From NCBI GenBank assembly GCA_009760855.2, contig WPIO01000020.1, positions 2,857,501-2,921,500 of the forward strand: 64,000 bases of DNA, written 5' to 3'. The stretch's first letter is position 1, and every line of letters begins with the position of its first letter. The notes beneath the pieces are model-generated. The model made no database searches. It worked only from the letters and a program-made list of their open reading frames with translations, and was not told the DNA's origin. This document shows, piece after piece, positions 60,301-64,000 of the stretch. This stretch comes from Cristatella mucedo. Its lineage: Eukaryota; Bryozoa; Phylactolaemata; Cristatellidae. The position numbers and the translations under genes were made by a program.

Positions 60301-60664
60301 CAATGCCCGCGGGCGAGCTCCGTAGATGCCCGCACGTGCTCTTCGGCAAGCTCTGTGGGCACTCGCTCGCGAAGGCAGCGCCCGCCGCCCTCGAATGTCG
60401 GCGGCTTCGAACTTCAGCAACCGCTGCGGCAGCAACCGCTGTCGTCGCCGCCGCTTATCGTCGCTCGCGCTTGCGCCCGCAGTGACCGGCTGGACGGTGG
60501 TGGCCATCAACTTGGTCGGCAAGCTGGGCGTGTCTGCCGCTTACGGGCTGCTGTACACGTGGACCGGCGAGAGCGTTCCGACGGCTTTCCGAAACGTCAT
60601 CCTCGGCATCTGTTCCACCGTGTCCGGGCTCGGCACGATCGTGGCGCCCTTTCTCGTCGACATG
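28304..60664 (+). CDS. SLC22-family transporter gene, exons 1-8 (3' end beyond the window)
   Basis: The gene encodes a plasma-membrane major facilitator transporter of the SLC22 family, which moves organic cations, anions or zwitterions. Exons are 28304-28446, 41475-41670, 42465-42568, 48309-48460, 52164-52335, 54321-54551, 59838-60061 and 60483-60664. All junctions have GT-AG ends and matching phases, giving 468 codons in frame. Domains in order: short cytoplasmic start; TM1 (about 20-42); cysteine-containing extracellular loop (about 47-112) with two N-glycosylation sequons; the loop 2-3 motif GDRYGRKR (146-153); PESPRWL (259-265) after TM6; a cytoplasmic loop (about 266-322); TM7-11. Family members are usually 520-600 residues, so about 60-100 residues, including TM12, are missing and should lie downstream of 64000. 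Identity is firm at family level only; I cannot name the subfamily. Confidence 0.9.
28453..28518. repeat. (CT)33 tract just after the exon 1 donor
   Basis: 66 bp of uninterrupted CT begin six bases inside intron 1. Confidence 0.98.
28565..28620. repeat. near-perfect inverted repeat, 21-bp arms
   Basis: Arms 28565-28585 and 28600-28620 are reverse complements with one mismatch, around a 14-nt centre. They are very GC-rich and lie just downstream of exon 1. Confidence 0.9.
28927..28971. repeat. (TG)n microsatellite
   Basis: TG units with a few TTTG and TATG interruptions, in the GC-rich start of intron 1. Confidence 0.9.
29121..29150. repeat. perfect 30-bp palindrome
   Basis: CTGTCGTTCGTGCGG (29121-29135) is followed without spacer by its exact reverse complement (29136-29150). 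The centre is GCGGCCGC, a NotI site. Confidence 0.95.
29461..29533 (+). repeat. possible third tRNA-derived SINE with A-rich tail
   Basis: CTCTGGTCTAGCGGTTATGG resembles an A-box head of a tRNA-derived SINE. The expected B box is weak (GTTGATCTCAGATCC), and an A-rich tail (29520-29529) follows. Only one copy is seen, so this is tentative. Confidence 0.3.
29941..30510 (+). repeat. duplicated segment A, first copy
   Basis: About 570 bp that recur, at roughly 95% identity by eye, at 31553-32145 in the same orientation. Shared landmarks include GGTGCGATTGCTTTATTGCC, the CGGTCGCGAGCTGTGGCGC stretch, and TAGTTCCTTATAGCAGCC. No coding domain was found in it. Confidence 0.9.
30511..31404. other. segment present only between duplicate copies
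   Basis: About 0.9 kb of AT-rich to mixed DNA lies between segments A and B in the first copy and has no counterpart in the second copy. No gene or transposon protein is visible. Confidence 0.5.
31405..31530 (+). repeat. duplicated segment B, first copy
   Basis: Contains AGGATGTGGACTGTGACAAA and TTGCGTTGGTCTCTCAAAGC. It recurs at 32148-32258, directly after the second copy of segment A. Confidence 0.85.
31553..32258 (+). repeat. duplicated segments A' and B', second copy
   Basis: Segment A' (31553-32145) and segment B' (32148-32258) are adjacent here but lie 0.9 kb apart in the first copy. An 11-bp repeat (GACTGTGACTG) lies near the A'-B' join. Confidence 0.9.
32465..32685 (+). mobile_element. 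LINE-B 3' end, truncated copy
   Basis: It starts with GATGTGCTTATGCGTGCTGA, has both GCATGCTGAC-type repeats, and ends with the hairpin AAGCGCCGGG...GGGCGC and ATTATTATTATT. It is 5' truncated in the 3' untranslated region. Confidence 0.9.
32838..33020 (+). repeat. SINE-2 copy
   Basis: The tRNA-like head has an A-box-like area (GATGGCACACTAGGTAAGG) and a B box GGGTTTGAATCC (32899-32910) close to the polymerase III consensus. The body contains GATAGCCGTAAAGGCTCTTC, and the copy ends in GCTAGTATTATTATTATTTT. It is a distinct family from SINE-1 because the tail does not have the LINE-B hairpin. Confidence 0.8.
33021..35439. other. no gene recognised; GA-rich patches
   Basis: No coding exon or transposon protein is recognised. 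GAGA-rich tracts occur at about 33645-33790 and 34545-34590. Several 70-130-codon open frames lie here on both strands, but none has a domain and several depend on the GA tracts. Confidence 0.45.
35440..38700 (+). mobile_element. LINE-A, most complete copy (endonuclease + reverse transcriptase)
   Basis: This non-LTR retrotransposon of the L2/CR1 group copies its RNA into DNA at a nicked target. It has an apurinic-type endonuclease (35440-36543): TETW (catalytic Glu), VGDFNIH with Asp and Asn, and SDH near the end are all present. A linker (36540-36839) follows, then the reverse transcriptase (36949-38636). The palm has LLDLSAAFDTIDH (motif A), [14 protein letters not shown] (motif B) and [12 protein letters not shown] (motif C, catalytic YADD), followed by the thumb and SLPQFLR. 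Frames change near 36540, 36840 and 37213, so three frameshifts or stops separate the four readable pieces; it is a pseudogene. It ends with a 3' hairpin (about 38633-38673) and ACATTACA. No ORF1 was recognised upstream. Confidence 0.9.
38958..39030 (-). mobile_element. LINE-B 3' tail inside LINE-A
   Basis: Minus-strand LINE-B hairpin remnant (TTATTAGCACCCTCAGATAA) interrupting the 3' part of LINE-A. Confidence 0.5.
39178..39428 (-). mobile_element. LINE-B 3' end inside LINE-A
   Basis: Minus-strand copy with ATAATAATAATAATTAATTC, the hairpin complement (GCGTCCTCAGAGAAGTC) and both GCATGCTGAC-type repeats. It is inserted in the older LINE-A. Confidence 0.85.
40056..41012. other. no gene recognised
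   Basis: Intron 1 sequence with no domain. A short pyrimidine tract (40233-40250) contains a run of ten C. Confidence 0.4.
41013..41096. repeat. small tandem repeat, CAATGAGGTAATCAT core
   Basis: Four copies of the core CAATGAGGTAATCAT. Two share a longer unit beginning TCGAGTGT. Confidence 0.9.
41205..41290 (+). repeat. SINE-2 fragment
   Basis: It matches the 3' half of SINE-2: GGCTGCAAGCGTGGTCATGG, then GATCTTCTGCCGTTAGGTAA, then TCTATAATCGGCTAC. The tRNA-like head is absent. Confidence 0.6.
41475..41670 (+). CDS. SLC22-like transporter exon 2 (residues 48-113)
   Basis: It encodes the large extracellular loop after TM1, ending in YSIVTE. The acceptor is TTACTTCCAG|A and the donor GAG|GTATAA. 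It starts with CR and has further cysteines at SSCK and EQPCTD, matching the disulphide-rich loop of SLC22 members. MNDT and DNGT are N-glycosylation sequons, as in the family. The phase (2 in, 0 out) matches exons 1 and 3. The first three codons after the junction complete PDFRCR. Confidence 0.92.
42465..42568 (+). CDS. SLC22-like transporter exon 3 (residues 114-148)
   Basis: It encodes FNLVCDKKSLASTINTMTF and then the TM2 segment VGSFLFGIIGD. Together with TE from exon 2 this gives TEFNLVCDKKSL, a strongly conserved SLC22 stretch before TM2. The acceptor is TTCTTTAG|TTC and the donor GACCG|GTGAGT. The exon ends after two bases of Arg148 of the conserved GDRYGRKR motif. Confidence 0.93.
42569..43754. 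other. intron 3, first part; nothing recognised
   Basis: AT-rich intron DNA. A minus-strand frame (43307-43528) and a + frame (43437-43685) overlap without domains. A run of C (43697-43710) lies at the end. Confidence 0.4.
43755..43827 (+). mobile_element. LINE-B 3' tail, short copy
   Basis: GAGATCACCTTCAAGTGCATTATTGTTATTATTATTATTA resembles the LINE-B end after the hairpin. The hairpin itself is degraded. Confidence 0.45.
43828..45289. other. no gene recognised in intron 3
   Basis: No coding domain, RNA gene or clear repeat is visible. Confidence 0.4.
45290..45357 (+). repeat. possible SINE-2 remnant
   Basis: GCAGGTGATCCTTTATAACA and GAAGCGGCAAGGTAGTCGG resemble the middle of SINE-2. The head and tail are missing and the divergence is high. 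Confidence 0.3.
45356..45420. repeat. 16-bp tandem repeat, about four units
   Basis: The unit is GCTCGGGCAAAGGTTA, in nearly exact copies (one with GTTC). The array ends GCAAAC. Confidence 0.9.
45530..46590 (-). mobile_element. L2/CR1-type LINE copy, interrupted by a SPIN-like element
   Basis: On the minus strand a reverse-transcriptase palm FIFYANATQIYRFFNPS (about 45990-46045) corresponds to [17 protein letters not shown]. The catalytic DD has become NA, so it is dead. Upstream (in element sense), the AFDTIDH side has decayed to 46310-46560. The VPQGSVLGP motif lies at the point where a 187-bp MITE is inserted (46118-46304). The 45539-45805 part resembles the thumb (SAYLMKRFIDKIRTCLDK- and SRLLQL-type). 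Confidence 0.6.
46118..46304. mobile_element. SPIN-like hAT MITE
   Basis: A 187-bp element with inverted ends CAGCAGTTCTCAACC (46118-46132) and GGTTAAGAACCACCG (46290-46304). The inner sequence has GTGGGTCACGACCCCTTTAG, GTCGAACGACCC, GGGGGTCGCCACAACATTAG and GAACTGTATTAAAGGGTCGC. These match my memory of the SPIN ('Space Invaders') non-autonomous hAT family closely. The flanking 8-mers are CCCTAGAG and ACCCAGAG, matching at 6 of 8 positions, consistent with a worn 8-bp hAT target duplication with a central TA. The element splits the VPQGS motif of a LINE. Confidence 0.8.
46664..46715. repeat. (TA)n microsatellite at a SINE-1 tail
   Basis: About 26 TA units immediately next to the tail end of a minus-strand SINE-1. 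Confidence 0.95.
46717..46880 (-). repeat. SINE-1 copy, with a head insertion
   Basis: Minus-strand head GTTCGGGCCCAGTGGTTTAAG, B-box area GGGCTCGAGCCCT (about 46785-46797), tail GAGCCCTAATAGAGATTAAG. About 20 extra bases (GACATCGGTCATCAAATGC region) duplicate part of the head. The tail passes into the TA run. Confidence 0.85.
46881..47409. other. no gene recognised in intron 3
   Basis: AT-rich intron sequence with no recognisable feature. Confidence 0.4.
47410..47570 (-). mobile_element. LINE-A 3' end with AATGT tandem tail
   Basis: AATGT is repeated about five times (47415-47438), followed by the LINE-A 3' hairpin (CTCCACAAAGTCATAAAGAC) and the complement of CCGAATG...SRLGCECAIQN. It is a short, 5' truncated copy. 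The pentamer array corresponds to the ACATT tail on the element strand. Confidence 0.85.
47571..48308. other. end of intron 3; no gene recognised
   Basis: A short direct repeat (CAAATAATAATGCTTAAACG / CATCTAATAATGCTTAAATA, about 47560-47605) is present. The 3' end of the intron has the TTTACATATCTTTGTAG acceptor tract for exon 4. Confidence 0.4.
48309..48460 (+). CDS. SLC22-like transporter exon 4 (residues 148-199)
   Basis: It completes the loop 2-3 motif GDRYGRKRTL (146-155), the MFS signature that faces the cytoplasm, and encodes TM3 and the start of TM4 (RFIVGTCITGSF). The acceptor is TTTGTAG|T and the donor ATAA|GTAAGG. The phase (2 in, 1 out) fits exons 3 and 5. The motif has all the expected Gly, Asp, Arg and Lys residues. 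Confidence 0.93.
48461..50504. other. intron 4, first part; no gene recognised
   Basis: A 118-codon open frame directly after the donor (48514-48870) has no domain and is not in phase with the gene. The rest is AT-rich intron. Confidence 0.45.
50505..50652 (+). mobile_element. LINE-B 3' tail, truncated copy
   Basis: AAGCATGATATTACTCACCA, then GTGAAGCGCCTAAAAAGAGA and the hairpin to GGGCGCTTTATCAAGTGC, then ATTATTATTTTTATTATTA. Confidence 0.9.
50653..51050. other. no gene recognised in intron 4
   Basis: A run of CAG triplets with a TTATTTCAG before it (50993-51010) looks like a chance splice acceptor. No coding domain was seen. Confidence 0.4.
51051..51494. repeat. 444-bp mixed (CTG/CCG)n trinucleotide repeat in intron 4
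   Basis: Repeat of CTG, CCG and CGG triplets, with CCG-rich (51109-51170) and CTG-rich (51243-51305) parts and a CTCTG-interrupted 3' end. Long poly-Ala, poly-Cys and poly-Leu-Pro frames occur on both strands because of the repeat. It is flanked by intron sequence and lies 670 bp before exon 5. Confidence 0.98.
51495..52163. other. end of intron 4; no gene recognised
   Basis: AT-rich sequence leading to the CGTCTCCTTCAG acceptor of exon 5. Confidence 0.4.
52164..52335 (+). CDS. SLC22-like transporter exon 5 (residues 199-256)
   Basis: It encodes TM5 and TM6 of the transporter. It starts by completing ATG, then LEIVGISSRTLVSS, YFLRNWIYY and a hydrophobic VSLLLIAW end. The acceptor is TCTCCTTCAG|TG and the donor GCGTG|GTAAGT; the phase (1 in, 2 out) matches its neighbours. 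It compares with the conserved GYLLLALIAYFIRDW-type segment of the family. Confidence 0.9.
52434..52548 (+). repeat. direct repeat, first copy
   Basis: CGTTTCTGGCTGTCTGTTAT to GCTATTATTAC recurs at 52699-52824 with moderate divergence (a TTATTATTATTATTAT insertion in the second copy). Confidence 0.8.
52699..52824 (+). repeat. direct repeat, second copy
   Basis: Diverged copy of 52434-52548, in the same orientation, separated by about 150 bp of unrelated sequence. Confidence 0.8.
52825..54320. other. rest of intron 5; no gene recognised
   Basis: Between 53160 and 53900 the motif CCGCAATCCAC and close variants recur irregularly at least five times. A GC-rich block lies at 54080-54310, just before exon 6, with overlapping open frames and no domain. 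The exon 6 acceptor tract CTTCGCTTGCAG follows. Confidence 0.4.
54321..54551 (+). CDS. SLC22-like transporter exon 6 (residues 256-333)
   Basis: It contains the family signature PESPRWL (259-265) just after TM6, followed by the cytoplasmic loop with ITVGRWDEAELILRQ, and ends in TM7 (RVIALCLVW). The acceptor is GCTTGCAG|G and the donor GTTTG|GTGAGT. The loop contains the expected charged and helix-forming residues of SLC22 members. A CTC/CCT triplet tract begins 20 bases after the donor. Confidence 0.94.
54573..54740. repeat. (CTC)n pyrimidine-rich tract after the exon 6 donor
   Basis: CTC/CCT/CTG triplets with few interruptions. It gives false Pro-Pro and Leu frames on the + strand. Confidence 0.9.
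54741..54979. other. no gene recognised in intron 6
   Basis: AT-rich intron DNA before a LINE-B 3' end. Confidence 0.4.
54980..55278 (+). mobile_element. LINE-B C-terminus and 3' end, truncated copy
   Basis: It begins with TTTAGTCCACATTTAAAAAG (LINE-B C-terminus LTTFKRNLKT-type), continues through the GTGCTTATGCGTGCTGAC repeats and the hairpin AAGCGCC...AAGGTGC, and ends in TTGTTATTATTATTTT. 5' truncated. Confidence 0.9.
55279..55879. other. possible LINE remnant, otherwise nothing recognised
   Basis: A weak minus-strand similarity to the WNSLP region of a LINE (about 55360-55450) is not firm. The rest is AT-rich. Confidence 0.35.
55880..55976. repeat. 39-bp tandem repeat, 2.5 units
   Basis: The unit starts GAGTCAGCTGCGTTACTCTC and includes CCAATCAGG. 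There are two full copies (55880-55918 and 55919-55957) with one base difference, and a third, half copy to 55976. Confidence 0.95.
56060..56330 (+). repeat. inverted repeat, left arm
   Basis: A segment that is the reverse complement of about 57190-57455, including CGCCAAAACCTCAG (56275-56288) and CCTGAAGGGCGGGAGCCGC. About 75-85% of it matches by eye. It has no coding domain. Confidence 0.8.
56585..56860 (-). mobile_element. LINE-B 3' end (inverted pair, left)
   Basis: Minus-strand LINE-B 3' end: ATAATAATAATAATAAT, the hairpin complement, and both GCATGCTGAC-type repeats. It faces the + strand LINE-B end at 57005. Confidence 0.85.
57005..57135 (+). mobile_element. LINE-B 3' end (inverted pair, right)
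   Basis: LINE-B hairpin and ATTATTATTACTATTATTAT tail on the + strand, in opposite orientation to 56585-56860. Confidence 0.85.
57190..57455 (-). repeat. inverted repeat, right arm
   Basis: The complement of 56060-56330: GTTTTGGCGCATCGGCACAA at 57240-57259 is the exact complement of part of the left arm. The two arms enclose two LINE-B ends. Confidence 0.8.
57580..58155 (+). mobile_element. old L2/CR1-type LINE fragment
   Basis: Fragments match the C-terminus of the LINE reverse transcriptase (VDFKILSLAQSSLN, about 57590-57632), followed by an end like TAAAGCGCCTGGGTAATTAA...GTGCTTTGTG (58095-58140). This is similar in structure to the LINE-B end but diverged. Confidence 0.5.
58310..58770 (+). 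mobile_element. LINE-B copy, degraded
   Basis: Broken frames encode the LINE-B thumb: SSAVKSACFQLRNK-type (about 58450-58485), then the SSAAMVVCRDSHEATFAS frame (58605-58670) that matches NSAARLVCRERRSCHIT. LANLHWLRIKQRIDFKIVSL follows (58670-58730). The 3' untranslated end appears separately at 59455-59570. Confidence 0.8.
58771..59454. other. no gene recognised in intron 6
   Basis: Intron sequence between a LINE-B thumb and a LINE-B 3' end. It may contain the missing LINE-B middle, but I could not recognise it. Confidence 0.4.
59455..59570 (+). mobile_element. LINE-B 3' tail with a small insertion
   Basis: TGCGAAGTGCCTAGAAAGAA and GAGTTCTCTGGGGGAGCGCC flank about 17 extra bases in the hairpin loop, followed by GTAGTATTATTACTATTA. 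Confidence 0.6.
59653..59828 (+). repeat. SINE-2 copy abutting the exon 7 acceptor
   Basis: The A-box-like area is ACGGCTCGCTACGTAAGG. The B box GGGTTCGAATCC (59713-59724) is an exact polymerase III consensus, and the body contains CAATAGCCGTAAAGGCTCTTC. The tail GCTAGTATTTCTTTA runs to nine bases before the exon 7 acceptor AG. Confidence 0.85.
59838..60061 (+). CDS. SLC22-like transporter exon 7 (residues 333-408)
   Basis: It encodes TM7-TM9: YFGASLSSGNLTGGIYVNNL and ELPSEALAYSSRFMGRKN, with the hydrophobic GSGLIATGLVLLL at the end. GRK (about 380) matches the second MFS repeat motif (RLGRR-type). The acceptor is GCTGGCAG|G, with a pyrimidine tract partly supplied by the adjacent SINE-2; the donor is GGCG|GTAAGC. 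The phase (2 in, 1 out) fits. Confidence 0.94.
60062..60482. other. intron 7, GC-rich
   Basis: A 421-bp GC-rich intron with no coding domain. It has a run of eight G (60230-60237), and GCTTGCGCCCGCAG is the acceptor region for exon 8. Confidence 0.5.
60483..60664 (+). CDS. SLC22-like transporter exon 8 (residues 408-468)
   Basis: It encodes TM10 and TM11: VTGWTVVAINLVGKLGVSAA, LLYTWTGESVPTAFRN (the family YTAELYPTxxRN region), and CSTVSGLGTIVAPFLVDM. The acceptor is CGCCCGCAG|TG and the donor is ATG|GTATGG, with phase 1 in, 0 out. The residue that aligns with rat OCT1 Asp475 and OAT Arg466 is Gly456 here. TM12 and the C-terminal tail must be in further exons beyond 64000. Confidence 0.9.
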
Positions 60665-61018
60665 GTATGGCTGCGGTGGGCGGCGACGGTGACGATTGCT
60701 GAGCCGAGAACCTGCCGCTCGAGCTTTTCGCCAGGCGCACGGCGCTCGAGCCCTGAGTTTGCTATTGCAACACTTTTTCTGTCTCCGTCAGCCGGCGTCG
60801 CTATTGCCTTCGCTAGAGACTGCTTTAGCATCACCGTTGCTCTATCGTGTCTGCCTCGTTAGTTGCGGTCATTGTTGCCTTCGCTAGTCAGGTTTGGCGC
60901 AGCCAATGTGTGGCAGTGTGACAGGCGATGCCAGAGGGGGCAGGCCGGCTCAAGCTGGTTTTACGTAGTGAGTCTCGCTTCCTACCTACTTCTGTCCTAA
61001 TCGAGTCTCCGTTGTACA
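60665..61018. other. start of intron 8; no gene recognised
   Basis: Open frames in several frames cross the intron, but none has a domain. The next exon of the transporter is not visible in this window. Confidence 0.45.
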
Positions 61019-61164
61019 TGTCGAGCTGGTTTGGCCCCCAGTGGTTAAGGTGCTCGAGTCCCGACCAAGGTCTGGCTGAGGTGGGCTCGAGCCCCGTGGC
61101 ATACGTGAAGCGCATTAGTGGAGATAAGTTCTTCTTAGGGTGCAATGCAAATGAATTATATATT
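61019..61164 (+). repeat. SINE-1 copy
   Basis: The head is GTCGAGCTGGTTTGGCCCCC. The B-box area is GGGCTCGAGCCCC, about 10 bases shorter before it than in other copies. The tail starts GAAGCGCATTAGTGGAGATA and ends ATGAATTATATATTTTTT. Confidence 0.85.
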
Positions 61165-62904
61165 TTTTATGTCACTAATACTGGGGGCGGCGATCCAAGA
61201 CTTATGGAAGACTTGACAAAGACTCGGCACCCAAATAACGAGCTCTAATTCTTAGCCAAGACTCGGGCAAGACTTAGCAAACGACCAATCATAAGCGTCG
61301 TCAAGAGCAGGCTTTCTTCAGTGCTTTAAAAGCTTTCTGGACGACAACCTGCGAAATCATCGAAGCGTTCCGTGAGATGAGAAACCTGTTTATGAGAAAC
61401 GTCGCGTTCTCCATAAAAGAACCAGCTAGTGAAGCGGCGGCGGGCGATATAGGCACTTGCTCGCCGAAGGTTCAAATTCACCCGCCGGATGTGCGTCTCG
61501 AGAAGCCATTTCTTACCTCCCTAAAAACGAAACTTTTCGTTCACCACTCGGGGGAGGAGCATTTACGAGGCAAGACTTTGAGTAAGACTGGCGTTGTGAA
61601 CTTCCTATAAGCAGGAAGACCGAAGTAGGACAGAAGTAGGCAGGAAGCAGGACTCGTTGCGTAAATCCGGCTCCGTGCGAACATTTAGCCTCCAGGGCAC
61701 TGACGCCGGCTGCTCGGCAGAGCCACCAATCACACTCGCCGAGCCGACCGGTTGCTCCACTTAGCTGTGAGAGATCGCTGCATCGGATTGGCTTTCCTGG
61801 TGTTCTTGTCACCATGAATAAAGTAAGTGAGTATAAGCTTACGTCATATCTCTCACCTTTACTTTATTTAAACAGCACAGGCAATATGCTCAGTTTAAAT
61901 CGCACAGTATCAGGTGAGTTTTTAGCCTTTTGAAGGTGCACCCGACATGAGCCGGTCTAGTAAAACGTTGGCGGCATTTTTTCTCCTGAGACTTTTGGAG
62001 TAGACGAAACTTATGATAAAAGTTGTGTTAAAGTAAAATGTATGATTATCTCTATGCTTTTCGGAAATATTCTCCATAGATAGAGAGGCAAGAAACGACC
62101 CTTGAGTGCCAAAGTGTCACAGCGAGGGCAATATAAAACTTTAAAAGGGGGCTGTTATAATTGCCAAATAGTTCTAGCTCAACTATTCGATTGTTTCGGA
62201 TGTACTTCGTGCGATAGAACTGCTGACAGTGTTAGTGTTTAGTGCCAAAGTCTGCTTAATCTGTCGTATTGAAATTCACCATTATTGAACTTGATTGCAC
62301 GTATTGCCCTGGACCCCTCAGATCGTATCTTGACCGTCACCTGTCGGCAAAATAGTTAGACTGTCCTCGTCAGGTTTTTCCAGTTAATGTATGCCTCACG
62401 GTAAGGCAAGTTATGCTAGAGAAGCAGCTTCTTAGGCGCAATATTTGTATTCGACACTGACCTTAGAGGCTGTAAGTATGTCTTTCGGCCCATCTCGTCA
62501 ACTTCTATCATGGGTTGAGTTTGAAGTATTCCTTGTTTATTACTCGTCGCAATAATAAAGAAATAGGACCGTGAAAAATCTTGAGCGCTGGAAGGCTATT
62601 GTATGAAAACCTTTTTCCTGGATCAAGTCAAATCGCACGGTAGTTTTTTTCGAGAAATAGGGCAGGCAGTGCAAAATGCTCTCTAGCTTAACAGCGATGT
62701 AGCCGAAGAGCACTCTAAAATCTCTGTGGCTCAACCGAGTAGTGAGTACACATTTTTGCTGAAACTGTAGCCGGCCTTTTGCATACTTTGAATTTTATTA
62801 GTCGTCCAAAGGTGGCTTACGCTGAAAGAAAGCAGACAGGAAGACCTTCTTGGGCTACGTGAAATAAACACGTGGTGTAATGCACTCTTGGCAGATGTAA
62901 ATAG
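61165..62904. other. intron 8; no gene recognised
   Basis: Frames at 61377-61610 and 61513-61815 overlap on opposite strands and show no domain. The rest is AT-rich. Confidence 0.4.
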
Positions 62905-63232
62905 ATGCATTTTTAGTTTCTTTTTTACCGAGGACATCTCTTGACTTGCCCAAATTAAAAAAAAAGCTGAAAACGCATACATTTAAATTTAGCATTTAGT
63001 GGGTCCCTACGATTCAATCTTTATGTGCTTGTGCGTGCTGACACTATGAATGCTACCACTAACCACACTTGCATGCTGACCCTGTGCATGTCAGCTCTAA
63101 CCACGTTATTCTTGTTGCTTATTGAGCATGCTACCACTAACTATCCGATCGTGCTTCGTTTGCAGCAATATTAAAGTTCCTAGAAATCGATTGAGTTCTC
63201 TGTGGGCGCTATGTCAAATGTATTATTATTTT
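62905..63232 (+). mobile_element. LINE-B C-terminus and 3' end, truncated copy
   Basis: It begins with the LINE-B C-terminus (GATGCATTTTTAGTTTC), followed by GGGTCCCTACGATTCAATC. The GCTGACACT-type repeats and the hairpin (AAGTTCCTAGAAATCGATTG...GGGCGC) follow. It ends in ATTATTATT. Confidence 0.9.
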
Positions 63233-64000
63233 TTTTTTTTGGTTAGCATTAGAATATTTCTAAAGCCCATAGCTGGCGAACTAACTATACATAGCCATTG
63301 TTTTATTAGGTGCTGGTCTCAACTAACAATTTCTAAACCTAGTTTTTATTGATGCTACGACATCAGACCAGCACGACAACCTGGGGGTGTTTCTATTGGT
63401 AATTTTGGGGTGTGTTCGCTGCAAAATTTCGCAATTACAAAGCTTCCGTGTCATTTCTACATTACTTTTAAAATAATTGTTTATATCTTTAGGGCTGTGA
63501 TGACTGCGTTAACCATAGAAACTAATACGGAAAGATTATAAGATAGGAGATCAAACTATGCAATCTAGCAGTAACGAAATTACTTGGCGTCAGAGCATCA
63601 GCGTCATCAGTTCAACCGATAATTTTTTCTGCATTTAGTTACTTGTCAGTCCAAGTAAAAAAGCCTTCGTTCTGCTCCTCTTGTCTCTCTTGATTCGATG
63701 CCCTGTCTCCCTTTAAAAAAAAAAAAAAAAAAAAAAAAAACATTTTGGAATTGCATATGCAAACTCTAATAATGCTCATGCCGATGTGCATCAAATATCT
63801 TTATAACCACTTCCGGGTCACCACCTTACTAAGCAATCTGTATGGCGGTCTATCAGATCTTTTCTTTGGCTTATTTTTTTGGCAAGATAGACAAAACCTG
63901 AGAATCCAAAACCGAGGTGACATCTCTACTTGCATCCTCTTCCTCAGCTCCTAGCTTTATTTAATATTCGCCTTCAAGAGTGCAACTGACAAATGGCTTT
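63233..64000. other. AT-rich end of window; no gene recognised
   Basis: A pure run of 26 A occurs at 63715-63740. No coding exon or RNA gene is seen. Confidence 0.5.

Noticed and set aside
60665-64000. A final exon of the transporter (TM12, LPET-type end)
   Set aside because: I looked for a hydrophobic stretch with LPET or similar on the + strand after 60664 and found none with splice signals in the right phase.

Overview
This window is animal (metazoan) nuclear DNA, most likely from an invertebrate. The evidence is a split gene with GT-AG introns, dense non-LTR retrotransposons of the L2/CR1 type, tRNA-derived SINEs, hAT DNA transposon remnants and long microsatellites. I cannot name the species. 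The sequence contains one gene I can build with confidence, on the + strand: an SLC22-family (organic cation/anion/zwitterion) transporter of the major facilitator superfamily. Eight coding exons lie between 28304 and 60664. Their splice phases agree at all seven junctions and they give 1404 nt, or 468 codons, in one open frame. The last transmembrane segment and C-terminus are not in the window, so the gene should continue past 64000. No open reading frame longer than an exon reveals this gene; it was found from domain motifs and splice sites.

Layout. Positions 1-27400 are gene-poor and filled with transposon debris: two same-strand hAT (ZMYM1-like) transposase fossils (about 2735-4015 and 24275-25755), several L2-type LINE copies nested in one another (8083-15200 and 20555-23640), SINEs, and an unexplained CpG-rich block (6540-7220). 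A CT tract of about 490 bp (26815-27305) precedes a GC-rich promoter-like region (27480-29450) that holds exon 1. Intron 1 (13 kb) holds a diverged duplication (29941-32258), SINEs, and the most complete LINE in the window (35440-38700). Introns 2-7 hold LINE 3' ends, a SPIN-like hAT MITE inserted in a LINE (46118-46304), a 444-bp CTG/CCG repeat (51051-51494), an inverted composite repeat (56060-57455), and a SINE that abuts the exon 7 splice acceptor. From 60665 to the end there are no recognised coding exons.

Two LINE families recur. I call them LINE-A (3' end ACATT repeats, a hairpin near the end) and LINE-B (3' end TTATTA repeats, a GCGCC...GGCGC hairpin). Both encode an L2/CR1-like reverse transcriptase. 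The commonest SINE (SINE-1) has a tRNA-like head and a tail that closely matches the LINE-B 3' hairpin, which suggests that LINE-B enzymes mobilise it. A second tRNA-derived SINE (SINE-2) has a different tail. I saw no CRISPR, phage, bacterial operon or viral gene. The best leads are the transporter with a non-charged residue at a substrate-charge position, the SINE/LINE tail partnership, the SPIN-like element and the palindromes near exon 1.
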